Source: Lachnospiraceae bacterium
GTDB taxonomy: Bacteria; Bacillota; Clostridia; Lachnospirales; Lachnospiraceae
Direction: 5' to 3'
Length of the DNA: 40,622 bases
Assembly (NCBI GenBank): GCA_022510605.1
Contig: JAFLTB010000019.1
Span: 1 to 40,622 of the forward strand
Below are positions 7,778 through 16,700 of this stretch, piece by piece (the first letter of the stretch is position 1; every line of letters starts with the position of its first letter). A program made the position numbers and the translations under genes. Under the pieces are notes generated by a model, which worked only from the letters and a program-made list of their open reading frames with translations, searched no databases and was not told the DNA's origin.

Positions 7778-9022
7778 CTATGTCTCCAACAACTTCACTT
7801 TTCCCTTTTCAAATATCTGAATCCGATATGCCGTGGCTTTCGTATCCTCTATGGGATTATAATTCTCCGTACCATCATCCTCTTTTAATATTTTTAACCC
7901 TTTTTTCGTAAATTTTTTAATGCATATGGCCTTCTTTGCATAACGGGCTGCTTTCGAATTTTTTGGGGCAATTATTTTGTTTACCGTGATAAAATCATAT
8001 TTCCATTTTCCGTTCCTGGCACGGTATTTATTTCCCCGTACACTTGTATTAGCATCCTGAAACTCCAATGTAGTAACACTTTTCGCATAATTCTCTGCAC
8101 ATGGAGTACTCTGGTATGTCACCAGCCCTGTTCCTTTCGGAAATACAAGTTTATGGAGTTTTCCGCACCCGATAAACATATTGTGTCCAATGTAAATATG
8201 TTTCTGGTTTTTAGGGAATTCTACCTTTTTAAGATTTCTGCAATCCGCAAATACAGATGATTCAATGCATTTTTCAACACGGCCGGCAATGCGGGGCCAT
8301 TTAATTTCCTTTATACCTGTTCCCGCAAAACAGCTACCTTCCAAACGTCCTTTCATCTTTTTGGGTAATTTTATTTCTTTCAGATGACTGCATGCACCGA
8401 ACGCATCTGGTCCAACAACAACCTTTTCATTCTGTAACCGAATTTTTTTCAGATTCTGGCAGTCGTAAAATGCCCCATACCCAATTTCTTCTACCCAATC
8501 CAGATTTATTTTTTGTAATGTGCAGTTATCACCACTAAATGCAAAATCTCCAATGTATCTCAACGATTTTGGCAATATCACCTCTGACACATCCATTGAA
8601 TAGAAGGCATGATCCTTAATGGTCCGGACTCCTTTGCCGATAACTACTTTTTTCACTTTTTTGCCTCTGGTTATATTTACATATTTTCCCTCTATATCGG
8701 ATTCTGTATCTTTTCCCAGTTCCTCTACTTTATAGCCATCCAGTTCCGATGGTATCACAAGAACCTTATCCTGTGGTACTATGTATCTCAATCGTATCAC
8801 GCCCGGACGAATCTTTTCATATTCAACATAGCGATAGGTTCTTTTTTTAATAACGACATTTTTTTGGGTAACCACGACCTTACTGCTTTTTTCCTCCTGC
8901 TGATACAAATCTTTTTTTATGTCAGTTGAAGTGGAATGCCCCTTTATCTGGGTGTTGAGCACCATCAATAAACTACTTACAACCAGCAAAAATCCAACTA
9001 TTTGATATTTTTTTATTTTCAT
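7778..9022 (-). CDS. Exported BspA-type leucine-rich-repeat protein
   Basis: The 414-aa product begins with a lysine-rich start and a hydrophobic segment (about residues 7-26), so it is exported or N-terminally anchored. After a polar linker comes the domain at about 60-103 ending in VIPSELDGYKVEELG, the usual entry to LRR_5 repeats. Repeats of the form I...AF..C..LK.I.LP follow from about 130 to 310 (for example YGAFYDCQNLKKIRL, DAFGACSHLKEIKLP, SVFADCRNLKKVEFP). Such BspA-like proteins generally bind other proteins or host surfaces. No cell-wall anchor or dockerin is visible. It starts 14 nt after the subtilase stop, so the two are co-transcribed and possibly work together outside the cell. 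Confidence 0.85.
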   Translation of the reverse strand: MKIKKYQIVGFLLVVSSLLMVLNTQIKGHSTSTDIKKDLYQQEEKSSKVVVTQKNVVIKKRTYRYVEYEKIRPGVIRLRYIVPQDKVLVIPSELDGYKVEELGKDTESDIEGKYVNITRGKKVKKVVIGKGVRTIKDHAFYSMDVSEVILPKSLRYIGDFAFSGDNCTLQKINLDWVEEIGYGAFYDCQNLKKIRLQNEKVVVGPDAFGACSHLKEIKLPKKMKGRLEGSCFAGTGIKEIKWPRIAGRVEKCIESSVFADCRNLKKVEFPKNQKHIYIGHNMFIGCGKLHKLVFPKGTGLVTYQSTPCAENYAKSVTTLEFQDANTSVRGNKYRARNGKWKYDFITVNKIIAPKNSKAARYAKKAICIKKFTKKGLKILKEDDGTENYNPIEDTKATAYRIQIFEKGKVKLLET

Positions 9023-9036
9023 TCCTGTCCCTCCTG

Positions 9037-11052
9037 CTATTTAGTACTTACATTATAATTATATGCCGCATATGGCTGTGCCGCCACAGAACCTGCCACA
9101 GTTGTTATATAAGCACTTATATTTCTCAACTTGTAGACATACTGTCCCATCACCGTACTGAATTCATTATATGTACCACCAGTATACTTATTATTATATA
9201 CATCCAGAGATTTTTTCACTGCTGCTTTGGCATTGTCAAATCTGGGCTTATATTTCTCAGGATCATCTGCCACATCATATCCCTTCCCATCCTCATGAGC
9301 CAGATGATGCCAGCCGCTGCTATCATGTACATAAGCACTATGTGCATATGTATCTGCCAATGTATGGATTCCCATTCCCCATACAAAAGCACGCCTTCTC
9401 CCTGCCGTAGGTTCTTTCCCATTTAATACTTCTGAATGTTTCCATCCCACAACATTACCAATTGCATTGACATCCGAAAGCATATCCGTAGCATAAGTGC
9501 ATCCGGATGGTATAGGAGCATCATGAGGCATCTTCCCTTGCCCTATTGCGTTTGCCATATTAGTCGCATAGATATAAGCTGCCACATAATTATTGGACTG
9601 CTGATATGTGCCATGCCACCAGGGATTATGTGATATTTTCGCAAACATATACTTTCCATATGTATCGACAAAAGAAGTCTTGTCAGGAAAACGTGCTCCC
9701 GCCTTTACATTCGCATAATCACTTCCTACCATATCTCCATGTTTCGTCATCTCCCAACTTCCTTCAACACATCCTGTGTCTTCAAAGGCAATGACTTCAC
9801 TCTCATTTTTTACATCACCACCCTCAACTTTTCCTTTCTCATATCTGGCTTTTAATTCATGGTAATTTGTCAGGATATATTCAGCATCAATTAATCCGTT
9901 TCCATATGCTTCTTTTTCCCCATAAGAGTTTGCACCTTCGTTTATCACCCACCGTACAAAGTTTGCTGACATGCCCAAATCCTTCTGCCAGATCAATGAA
10001 GCGATTGCACTAACCTGTGGTGCTGCAAGACTGGTTCCTGACGTTACTAACTGGTTACCGAATGTGCCGGTTGTCCGAACCAGTTCTCCAGGCGCCACAA
10101 TCTCAATCTCCGGCCCTCTGGCACTACTTTGTGCCGCTTCGCCCATTTTATCCACAGACCCTACTGCCATCACTTCCTCATAGGCCGCCGGGTATTGAAC
10201 TCCTCTCTCTCCTGTGTTACCTGCGGATGCAACAATCATGATTCCGGCGTCCGCTGCATCCTGAATGGCTTTTTCCAAAGCCTCTGAATATATATCCATT
10301 CCAAAACTCATATTAATAATATTGACACCTTTATCCATTGCCATGTAAATCCCTTCAATCACCCGACTCACCGGAGCCCGGTTATTATCATCCAGTACAC
10401 GTATTGAGTATAATTCTACATTCGGATTAATCCCTGTAATTCCTTCTCCATTGTCTTCTGCAGCAATCAATCCTGCCACGCCATTCCCATGTCCACTTCC
10501 ATCCATAAACAAAGGTGACATCTCCTCTTCCCCGGGCACTAACGTAATTGTACCTGCCAGTTCAATATCATTTCCATAATCTACGCCAGAATCAATCACT
10601 GCTATTTTTACTTTTTCTTTCTTACTTTTTGCCTTTTTTCCAGTCGCCTTAATCATACGGATATTCCATTCGGTGCCGCTTTTATTTTTCTTGTATTTGT
10701 TTACTTTCTTCTCGTGGTATTTACTCCCCTCTACATACCGATCTTCTTCTACAAACAGTACATCTCCGTCATTTTTTAATTCGTTCGCCTCTCCTTCTGT
10801 CAATTTCACTGCCAGCATTTCATTTTCTTTCATCTTCCCCTGGCTGTACCTGTTGATCTCTCCCGAATCTTCATATTGTTTTTCAAAGCCAGCTAAAGGT
10901 TTTACTGTTTTTGTTCCTATGATATAATTCTTTTCCTGTGGGATTGTCGCTACTTTCCTCGGTTTTGCGTAGGAATCCGTAACAATCCCCGCATGAGAAT
11001 AATAAAAAACAAGTGAAACCGCTGTTACAAACACAACTATTTTTCTTACCAT
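9037..11052 (-). CDS. Exported subtilisin-like serine protease with a C-terminal phospholipase-C-like helical domain
   Basis: The ATG at 11052 (671 aa) is preferred over an upstream one because GGAAGGAG precedes it and it overlaps the upstream stop as ATGGTAA. Residues 1-28 form a signal peptide and 40-108 resemble an inhibitor I9 propeptide (ending FVEEDRYVEG). The peptidase S8 core carries the triad Asp154 (AVIDSG), His188 (GHGNGVAG) and Ser341 (GTSLAAPQV), with Asn279 as oxyanion residue; LAAPQV replaces the usual MAAPHV. From about residue 430 a second domain contains GMGIHTLADTYAHSAYVH, close to the H...D..AHS metal-binding pattern of zinc-dependent phospholipase C and DUF6765-like proteins. 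I do not know this fusion. It is embedded in an operon with an acyl carrier protein, which is unexpected for a plain scavenging protease. Confidence 0.88.
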   Translation of the reverse strand: MVRKIVVFVTAVSLVFYYSHAGIVTDSYAKPRKVATIPQEKNYIIGTKTVKPLAGFEKQYEDSGEINRYSQGKMKENEMLAVKLTEGEANELKNDGDVLFVEEDRYVEGSKYHEKKVNKYKKNKSGTEWNIRMIKATGKKAKSKKEKVKIAVIDSGVDYGNDIELAGTITLVPGEEEMSPLFMDGSGHGNGVAGLIAAEDNGEGITGINPNVELYSIRVLDDNNRAPVSRVIEGIYMAMDKGVNIINMSFGMDIYSEALEKAIQDAADAGIMIVASAGNTGERGVQYPAAYEEVMAVGSVDKMGEAAQSSARGPEIEIVAPGELVRTTGTFGNQLVTSGTSLAAPQVSAIASLIWQKDLGMSANFVRWVINEGANSYGEKEAYGNGLIDAEYILTNYHELKARYEKGKVEGGDVKNESEVIAFEDTGCVEGSWEMTKHGDMVGSDYANVKAGARFPDKTSFVDTYGKYMFAKISHNPWWHGTYQQSNNYVAAYIYATNMANAIGQGKMPHDAPIPSGCTYATDMLSDVNAIGNVVGWKHSEVLNGKEPTAGRRRAFVWGMGIHTLADTYAHSAYVHDSSGWHHLAHEDGKGYDVADDPEKYKPRFDNAKAAVKKSLDVYNNKYTGGTYNEFSTVMGQYVYKLRNISAYITTVAGSVAAQPYAAYNYNVSTK

Positions 11053-12266
11053 ATTTTTTCTCCTTCCTTTACTTTTGACGTAAACCATGCCATTTTTCCT
11101 GTTTTTTCACTTGGTACAAGATGATGGCAGAAGTAAAAATGAAAATTACGATTCTGTGTAAAGATTCCTAACATTTCTTTCAATAAGCCCGCAATCTCCT
11201 TCTTATTTTCCTCCTCATCAACTACCAAATATATCTCAAAATCAGAGTAGTCAGTTTGTACTATCTGATACTGGACAATACTTCCCTCCTGGATTAAGTT
11301 TACCTTTTCAATTCCGTTAGCAAAAATATCTGCATGAAGTCTGCTTCCATCCTCATTATAGATAAAATCATTATCCCGGGCAGAAGCCAGTTCAATTATG
11401 GGAGCCCCGTTACCACAGGGACAGGAATGATTTTTATGTAATATCCCTATATCTCCAATGCCGTATCGGACAAAAGGCATAACCCTGTTATGCAAAGAAG
11501 TAAGATAAATTTCCCCCTTTTTATCTGTTACAGATTCTCCCCTTTCATTTAACGTTTCCACATATACATTTTCTGTCACAATGTGCATATGCCCACAAGG
11601 GCATTCATAGGCAATACTGTTTACCTCATAACAGCCATATTGACTTACCACTGGACATCTAAAAAAATCTCTCATTTTTTCCTGCAGTTTTGGGGGTATT
11701 CTCTCACCAGTCAATTCAATATACTGCAATGAAGAGATTGGCGGCATATCATACCTGGTTCCAATATCCATTAAAACTGCTCCCATGCTGGGCTGTAATA
11801 TCATCCATTTGGGCTTGAATTCTATTATTTTTCTATAAATCTCCTGAATTCTATTTTCCGACATATCAAATTTGGAAAAGCCCAGGCCTCTTTCTGTCCT
11901 TTCCTCTGTTTGTTCCTGATTATTTATTATTTTAGTGGTAAAGAAATAACATCTTCTATCGTCCGGCTTAATTCCATAATATTTTCTTCTTAACTCCCAC
12001 AAGGGAATTAAAGACTTTCGATTATGAATTTTTGACCAGTAAATTTCCATACACTGTCCCGTAGAGCCAGAAGTCATAACATATTCCAGTTTTCCGCTCA
12101 AGTAATCCATCATGTACCGGGGAGCCATATTCAGATTTATTCCTGCCCTCATCATTTCCTTACTAATTAACGGATATTCTTCCCATTTTTCTGGTATATC
12201 CATTATTTGATTCTGATAAAATGGTACATTCTGATAAGCGTATTCGGCTATTTGTAAATGTTTCAA
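11046..12266 (-). CDS. PaaK / coenzyme F390 synthetase-like adenylate-forming ligase
   Basis: Family members activate a carboxylic acid with ATP as an acyl-AMP and pass it to a thiol such as CoA or a carrier protein. The 406-aa product shows the P-loop TSGSTGQ near residue 65, an acid-activating YGCYEVNS segment near 208, and FVRYGIGDIG near 268. It also has the Cys pairs typical of the PaaK-like branch (ECPCGHMH and SCPCGNG), which probably bind a metal. The start is TTG, 10 nt after the ACP stop and preceded by AGGAGG. The stop overlaps the subtilase ATG, indicating translational coupling. The substrate is unknown; loading the neighbouring ACP is the natural guess. No aminoacyl or aryl specificity can be read from the sequence. 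Confidence 0.85.
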   Translation of the reverse strand: MKHLQIAEYAYQNVPFYQNQIMDIPEKWEEYPLISKEMMRAGINLNMAPRYMMDYLSGKLEYVMTSGSTGQCMEIYWSKIHNRKSLIPLWELRRKYYGIKPDDRRCYFFTTKIINNQEQTEERTERGLGFSKFDMSENRIQEIYRKIIEFKPKWMILQPSMGAVLMDIGTRYDMPPISSLQYIELTGERIPPKLQEKMRDFFRCPVVSQYGCYEVNSIAYECPCGHMHIVTENVYVETLNERGESVTDKKGEIYLTSLHNRVMPFVRYGIGDIGILHKNHSCPCGNGAPIIELASARDNDFIYNEDGSRLHADIFANGIEKVNLIQEGSIVQYQIVQTDYSDFEIYLVVDEEENKKEIAGLLKEMLGIFTQNRNFHFYFCHHLVPSEKTGKMAWFTSKVKEGEKIW

Positions 12267-12276
12267 AACATTCCTC

Positions 12277-12534
12277 CTACTGTTTTTCCTTTGCTATTAA
12301 TTCAGCAATATATTCTATAAAGCCAGTCATGCAATCCAACTGTTCCAATAACGTCTCATAATCTTTGAATTCAATTCCAAACTGTTCTTCTATTTCAGAA
12401 AACAGTTCAATAATCTGTATGGAATCAAAATCCAAATCTTCTAGTAAAGATTCTTCACCGGTTAATGCTTCCCTTTTTTCTTCACCTAAAAATTGAACGA
12501 TCCGTTCATATATCTTTTCCTCAATCTGTTTCAT
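12277..12534 (-). CDS. Acyl/peptidyl carrier protein
   Basis: An 85-aa acidic protein with the carrier motif DLDFDSIQIIEL. Ser38 is the expected phosphopantetheine attachment site, and the predicted four-helix layout and length are normal for ACPs. The ATG at 12534 is chosen because GGGGAG lies just upstream; this start overlaps the end of the ligase gene by 14 nt. The motif DFDS in place of DSLD/DSLE, and its position between two adenylate-forming ligases, mark it as a specialised carrier rather than the fatty-acid-synthesis AcpP. No KS, KR or other fatty-acid genes are near. The substrate is probably loaded by one of the flanking ligases and passed to an acceptor by a transferase, perhaps the BtrH-like proteins. 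Confidence 0.9.
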   Translation of the reverse strand: MKQIEEKIYERIVQFLGEEKREALTGEESLLEDLDFDSIQIIELFSEIEEQFGIEFKDYETLLEQLDCMTGFIEYIAELIAKEKQ

Positions 12535-13942
12535 ACATTCTCCCCATATGTTTTCCTGCAAAATTTCTTGGACTTTCCTTTACCTCTTTATATATAAAAC
12601 AATGCGCCGTCAGTCCAGTATTATCTGGCAATCCTTCGGACAACCTTTGAATCTGTTCCTTCTTTGCATTTTCACATACCACAATAATTTTATTCTGATA
12701 TTCATAACAATAATTTTTAATTTGATATTCCCTGTCAATTATCTCTGACAGCGCTTGTAAATTGATTCGCCGTCCATAGATTTTTGCAAACCGGGCAATC
12801 CGACCTGTAATATACAGATAACCATCTTTTATATATCCAGTATCGCCCGTGTATAGAAGCCCTCTGTTCTGATTACCCATTTCCAAATCTTCCAAACATT
12901 CCGCATATCCCATACTGACATTGTCACCTTCATATACAATTTCTCCTATGTCCTGCTTACCCACTTGATTCAGTTGTTTCGTGATTGGTCCGGATTGCAC
13001 CATCTCCTGACAGGGAACAATACGAATTTTCCCACCTGGAATAGCGATTCCAACACTGCCCGGTCTTTTCAGTATATCCTCCGGCGGCAAATAACTTATT
13101 CTGGCTGTTGCTTCCGTCTGTCCGTACATTAGAACCATGTTTATCCCATGTTTACAGGCATACCCCCCAAATTTCAACTGTAAATCCACCGGCAGTTTTC
13201 CCCCGGCTTGTGTCATACATTTGAGAAAGGGAAAGTTCTGATGCAAAAATCCTTTTTTTTCCAATAATTCATAGGTATACGGTACACCCGATAGCGATGT
13301 TGCCTGGTATTTCTCAAAAAACTGCCAAAAAGATTTTTGCAAAATACTTTTGGAGGTTAGAAGTATTGTCGCACCAGAATAAAGATGGGTATTTAGCACT
13401 GACAAGCCATACGTATAACTCAGTGGCAGTGTAGTAATTGCTCGTTCGGATTCATTTATTCCCAAATATTCACAGATACTTTTTGTGTTTGACAAAAGGT
13501 TTTCTTTGCTGATACGAACTAATTTAGAAATTCCTGATGTTCCCGATGTGGTAAGAAGAAGGCACAAATCCTTATGTAATTTCACTGGTTTTCTGTCCCT
13601 GCTTTCCAAAAGCCAACGCGAATCTACTTTTACCAGAGTTCGAAAACTATTTTGTGAATCAAATTTTAATTTAGAGGATAATAACACATATTGGGGTTGA
13701 TACTTAGAAAGATACATCTGTACTGTCCCGACATGAATACCGTAATTTAATAAAATCGGCACCACTTTCCGTGACAGGCAGGCAAGATAACATATAATAG
13801 AATCCATATCATTTTTCATCAATATGACTGCGAGAGAGCACTCCTGCAAATTTGCACCAACACGCTTTACCTCCGCTTCCAACTGTTGGTAAGTATATCT
13901 TACTCCTACCTCTGTAATAACAGCTACAGAATCTTCTCGCAT
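12521..13942 (-). CDS. AMP-forming acyl/amino-acid ligase (ANL superfamily)
   Basis: A 473-aa stand-alone adenylation enzyme that activates a carboxylate as an acyl-adenylate and transfers it to a thiol, most simply the ACP encoded next. Motifs in order are the P-loop TTSGTSGISK (about 131-140, with Ser for Thr and Ser-Lys for Pro-Lys), LPLSYTYGL, MYGQTEAT, YTGDTGYIKDGYLYITGR with the following KIYGRRI, and a C-terminal SPRNFAGK in which Lys464 is the expected catalytic lysine. It therefore looks intact and active. Overall style is nearer to NRPS A domains and DltA than to fatty acyl-CoA synthetases, but substrate cannot be called. AGGGGGAAG precedes the ATG, and a strong promoter lies 36 bp upstream, making it the first gene of the accessory operon. 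Confidence 0.88.
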   Translation of the reverse strand: MREDSVAVITEVGVRYTYQQLEAEVKRVGANLQECSLAVILMKNDMDSIICYLACLSRKVVPILLNYGIHVGTVQMYLSKYQPQYVLLSSKLKFDSQNSFRTLVKVDSRWLLESRDRKPVKLHKDLCLLLTTSGTSGISKLVRISKENLLSNTKSICEYLGINESERAITTLPLSYTYGLSVLNTHLYSGATILLTSKSILQKSFWQFFEKYQATSLSGVPYTYELLEKKGFLHQNFPFLKCMTQAGGKLPVDLQLKFGGYACKHGINMVLMYGQTEATARISYLPPEDILKRPGSVGIAIPGGKIRIVPCQEMVQSGPITKQLNQVGKQDIGEIVYEGDNVSMGYAECLEDLEMGNQNRGLLYTGDTGYIKDGYLYITGRIARFAKIYGRRINLQALSEIIDREYQIKNYCYEYQNKIIVVCENAKKEQIQRLSEGLPDNTGLTAHCFIYKEVKESPRNFAGKHMGRMYETD

Positions 13943-13977
13943 TTATCTTCCCCCTGCATAAATATTCTTTATTTAAT

Positions 13978-14006
13978 AATTTACCATAAATGACTATTCC
14001 TGTCAA
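13978..14006 (-). promoter_or_regulatory. Sigma-A promoter of the ligase-ACP-protease operon
   Basis: Minus-strand TTGACA (14001-14006) and TAAATT (13978-13983) with 17-bp spacing. There is no terminator between tenI (stop at 14017) and this promoter, so read-through from the thiazole genes is also possible. Confidence 0.75.
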
Positions 14007-14016
14007 CAAAATTAAC

Positions 14017-14574
14017 TCATGTCCGCATACATCCCGACATGACGCAGACGCCGGCGGCTCCCTGGGCCATCACCTGTTCCTCATTTTTTTCTGAAATTCC
14101 TCCGATGCCATACACTGGCAGTTTTGTGGCAGTACATATTTCTCTCAGGAAACCCAGTCCCCGGGGGGGAAGATCCTTTTTGCAGTCAGTAGCAAAAATA
14201 TGTCCGGCTGTCACATAAGAAACGCCATACTGCTCGGCCTGCCGCAGCTGCTTCAGAGAATGGATGGAGGTCCCCAGTTCCAAAAACTTCCCTCTTTTAC
14301 TGGAAGGCATCTCTTCCAGCACGGAAAGAGGCAAATGAAGACAGGGATGGTAAAGCTCTTCTGCTGTCTGCCAGAAGGTGTGTAAAATACATTTTTTTTC
14401 ATACTTCTCACAGACAGCCAGCACCTCTTCTGCCAGCGCTTTATATTCCTTTCTCTGTAAATCCTTTTCCCGTAAAAGGATGGCATCATATTCCGTCCCC
14501 TGCGCCAGCTTCTGAATCCGGCTCAGAAAATCTCCTTCGCAGAGGTGTCGGTTCGTGACCGCAATTCTATACAT
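14017..14574 (-). CDS. tenI: TenI-like thiazole tautomerase (often labelled ThiE)
   Basis: TenI aromatises the thiazole carboxylate phosphate tautomer released by ThiG. The fold is shared with thiamine phosphate synthase ThiE, but this 185-aa protein has AGHIFATDCKKDLPPRGLGFL, where the His aligns with TenI's catalytic His122 in GHVFETDCKKG. It lacks the ND and D residues that bind Mg-pyrophosphate in ThiE (ILHTFWQTAEEL at that place). I therefore prefer TenI. The C terminus IGGIS...GAAGVCVMSG is the phosphate-binding end of the barrel. The ATG at 14574 overlaps the thiH stop as ATGTATAG with no separate Shine-Dalgarno, so translation is probably coupled. An in-frame ATG four codons earlier is the alternative. 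A true thiE is not in the window. Confidence 0.82.
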   Translation of the reverse strand: MYRIAVTNRHLCEGDFLSRIQKLAQGTEYDAILLREKDLQRKEYKALAEEVLAVCEKYEKKCILHTFWQTAEELYHPCLHLPLSVLEEMPSSKRGKFLELGTSIHSLKQLRQAEQYGVSYVTAGHIFATDCKKDLPPRGLGFLREICTATKLPVYGIGGISEKNEEQVMAQGAAGVCVMSGCMRT

Positions 14575-15787
14575 AGATGGAATCATTCATTACGGGCTGT
14601 AAACCGTTTGCCAGAATGGCGTCGTAGACCTCCTGCACGTCTCTGCCATCGGAAATTTCAAACTGGCCGTCGCCCTCCTCCTCTCCGCTGTGGCCGCCGA
14701 TTCCCACGTTGACACCGGCAGAAATTTTAGTAACGGCTATTTTTATCAGATTGTCACGCACTCTGGCGCACTCTCTGGTAGACACAGTAATAGAGGCAAA
14801 GGGCAGAAGCAGACGGTAAGCACAAACCACCTGCAAAAGCTGGGCCTCGTGAACATCCATGGGATTAATCCGGTCATTGTTAATAATCGGACGGAGTCTT
14901 GGGCAGGAAAACGCAATCTCTGCATGGGGATATTTACGCTGGAGCAGATAGGCATGAATACCGGTGGCAAAGGCATCCTTGCGAAAATCATCCAGACCTA
15001 ACAGGGCGGCAAAGCCCACCCCCCGCATCCCCCCCTTTAAGGCCCTCTCCTGAGAATTTAAGCGGTAGGGAAAAATTCGTTTTCTGCCTGCCAGATGAAG
15101 TCTTTCATACTGGTCTGAATTATAGGTTTCCTGAAATACGGTGACGTAATCAGCCCCGCACTCATGCCAGTACCGGTAGTCCTCCGAATTGGCCGGATAG
15201 ACCTCCAGGCCGATGACCTTAAAATAGTTCCGGGCAATCTTGCAGGCTTCTCCAATATATTTTACATCTGACATCTTAGGGCTCTCCCCCGTCAAAATCA
15301 AAATTTCCTGCAGGCCGGTTTTGGCAATCTCCTGCATTTCCTTTTCAATTCCCGCCGCATCCAGTTTGGCCCGGCGAATTTTATTGTGACAGTTAAAGCC
15401 ACAGTAAATGCAATAATTTTCACAATAGTTGGCAATATATAACGGCGTGAACATCATTACGGAATTGCCAAAATGCTTCCTGGTTTCCTTCTGAGCCATC
15501 TGGGCCATCTCCTCCAGAAAGGGAAGGGCTGCCGGGGATAACAGTGCCGCAAAATCCTTCGGAGTGCGATTTTCCGAATATATGGCCCGGGTCACATCCG
15601 CCGCCGTATACTGATGGTAATCATAGGCTTCCATGGCCTCCACCACCGTCTTTTCCACATCGGAGTGTAACACCTCCATGCCCTCCAAATAGGTCATGTG
15701 GTCGATGCGGTTCTCCTTCTGGTCCTCCTTTATGGCATCACTTAAAATACTTTCATTTACAATGGTCTCCCCTGTATTTATACTCAT
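14567..15787 (-). CDS. thiH: 2-iminoacetate synthase ThiH (radical SAM)
   Basis: Cleaves tyrosine with a SAM-derived radical to give dehydroglycine (2-iminoacetate) for the thiamine thiazole ring. The 406-aa length is normal for the longer anaerobic ThiH/BATS family. The 4Fe-4S motif is CENYCIYC (CxxxCxxC, around residue 125), preceded by YIANY. Further signatures are ILTGESP, GLEVYPANSEDY, VFQETYN, the GAL(L)GL region and SCPRLRP. The C-terminal VGIGGHSGEEEGDGQFEISDGRDV is also characteristic. A strong AAGGAGGAG precedes the ATG, 24 nt after thiG. The use of ThiH rather than the oxygen-dependent ThiO fits a strict anaerobe. Confidence 0.95.
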   Translation of the reverse strand: MSINTGETIVNESILSDAIKEDQKENRIDHMTYLEGMEVLHSDVEKTVVEAMEAYDYHQYTAADVTRAIYSENRTPKDFAALLSPAALPFLEEMAQMAQKETRKHFGNSVMMFTPLYIANYCENYCIYCGFNCHNKIRRAKLDAAGIEKEMQEIAKTGLQEILILTGESPKMSDVKYIGEACKIARNYFKVIGLEVYPANSEDYRYWHECGADYVTVFQETYNSDQYERLHLAGRKRIFPYRLNSQERALKGGMRGVGFAALLGLDDFRKDAFATGIHAYLLQRKYPHAEIAFSCPRLRPIINNDRINPMDVHEAQLLQVVCAYRLLLPFASITVSTRECARVRDNLIKIAVTKISAGVNVGIGGHSGEEEGDGQFEISDGRDVQEVYDAILANGLQPVMNDSIYV

Positions 15788-15811
15788 GGTCTCCTCCTTA
15801 TACCCACTTTC

Positions 15812-16609
15812 TTATGCCTGTTCCTTCTCTGAGCCGTCCTGGATATATCCTGTCAGTGGGGAAGAAGCACTGCCGCCTCTCTCCAATACCCGGCCAGTCC
15901 CGGCCAGATATGCCTGACGTCCCGCCTCAATGGCAAGCCGGAAGGCCTCTGCCATGGCCGGAATATTTCCTGCTGTGGCAATACCTGTATTTGCCATAAT
16001 GGCCGCCGCTCCCATCTCCATGGCGGCACAGGCCTCGGAAGGCTTGCCGATACCGGCATCCACAATAATAGGCAAATCAATTTCATCAATGAGAATCTGG
16101 ATAAACTCTTTCGTGCAAAGTCCCTTATTGGAGCCAATCGGCGCCGCCAGAGGCATAACAGAAGCCGCTCCGACTTCCTGTAAATCCCTGGCTGCATTCA
16201 AATCCGGGTACATATAGGGCATCACCACAAATCCCTCTTTCGCCAGAATCTCTGTGGCCTTTATTGTTTCATAATTATCTGGTAACAGATATTTACTGTC
16301 CCGCATAATCTCGATTTTCACAAAATCCCCACAGCCCACTTCTCTGGAAAGTCTGGCAATGCGCACCGCTTCCTCGGCATTCCTGGCGCCAGAGGTATTG
16401 GGAAGCAAAGTAACCCCCTCCGGAATATAATCCAGTATATTGGCACGGCCGTCCTGATTGGCACGGCGCAGAGCCAGGGTAATCATCTGCGCCCCGGCAT
16501 GTTCCACCGCCGCCCGGACTAACTCCAGGGAATACTTACCGGAACCCAGGATAAAACGGGAATGAAATTCATGTCCTCCCAGTATCAGCACATCTTCTTT
16601 TTTCTCCAT
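15812..16609 (-). CDS. thiG: Thiazole synthase
   Basis: Condenses deoxyxylulose 5-phosphate, 2-iminoacetate and ThiS thiocarboxylate into the thiazole phosphate. The 265-aa TIM barrel begins with [19 protein letters not shown], carries the substrate-binding lysine in [26 protein letters not shown], and the phosphate-binding end [22 protein letters not shown] followed by ANTGIATA. All are standard ThiG motifs and the length is usual. It follows thiS after 91 nt, a larger gap than elsewhere in the operon, with no promoter or hairpin I trust inside it. thiF, which would adenylate ThiS, is not present in the window. Confidence 0.96.
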   Translation of the reverse strand: MEKKEDVLILGGHEFHSRFILGSGKYSLELVRAAVEHAGAQMITLALRRANQDGRANILDYIPEGVTLLPNTSGARNAEEAVRIARLSREVGCGDFVKIEIMRDSKYLLPDNYETIKATEILAKEGFVVMPYMYPDLNAARDLQEVGAASVMPLAAPIGSNKGLCTKEFIQILIDEIDLPIIVDAGIGKPSEACAAMEMGAAAIMANTGIATAGNIPAMAEAFRLAIEAGRQAYLAGTGRVLERGGSASSPLTGYIQDGSEKEQA

Positions 16610-16700
16610 CTTCTAACAATCCTTTCCTTCTGTTTTTTCTTTCTCCACAATCCTTTTTCACTATACCCTGTCAGCAGATACTTTCTGCCCACAACAGTCA

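Noticed and set aside
13809-14009. 66-codon minus-strand frame overlapping the start of the AMP ligase
   Set aside because: Runs through the promoter and leader in another frame with no ribosome binding site or motif.
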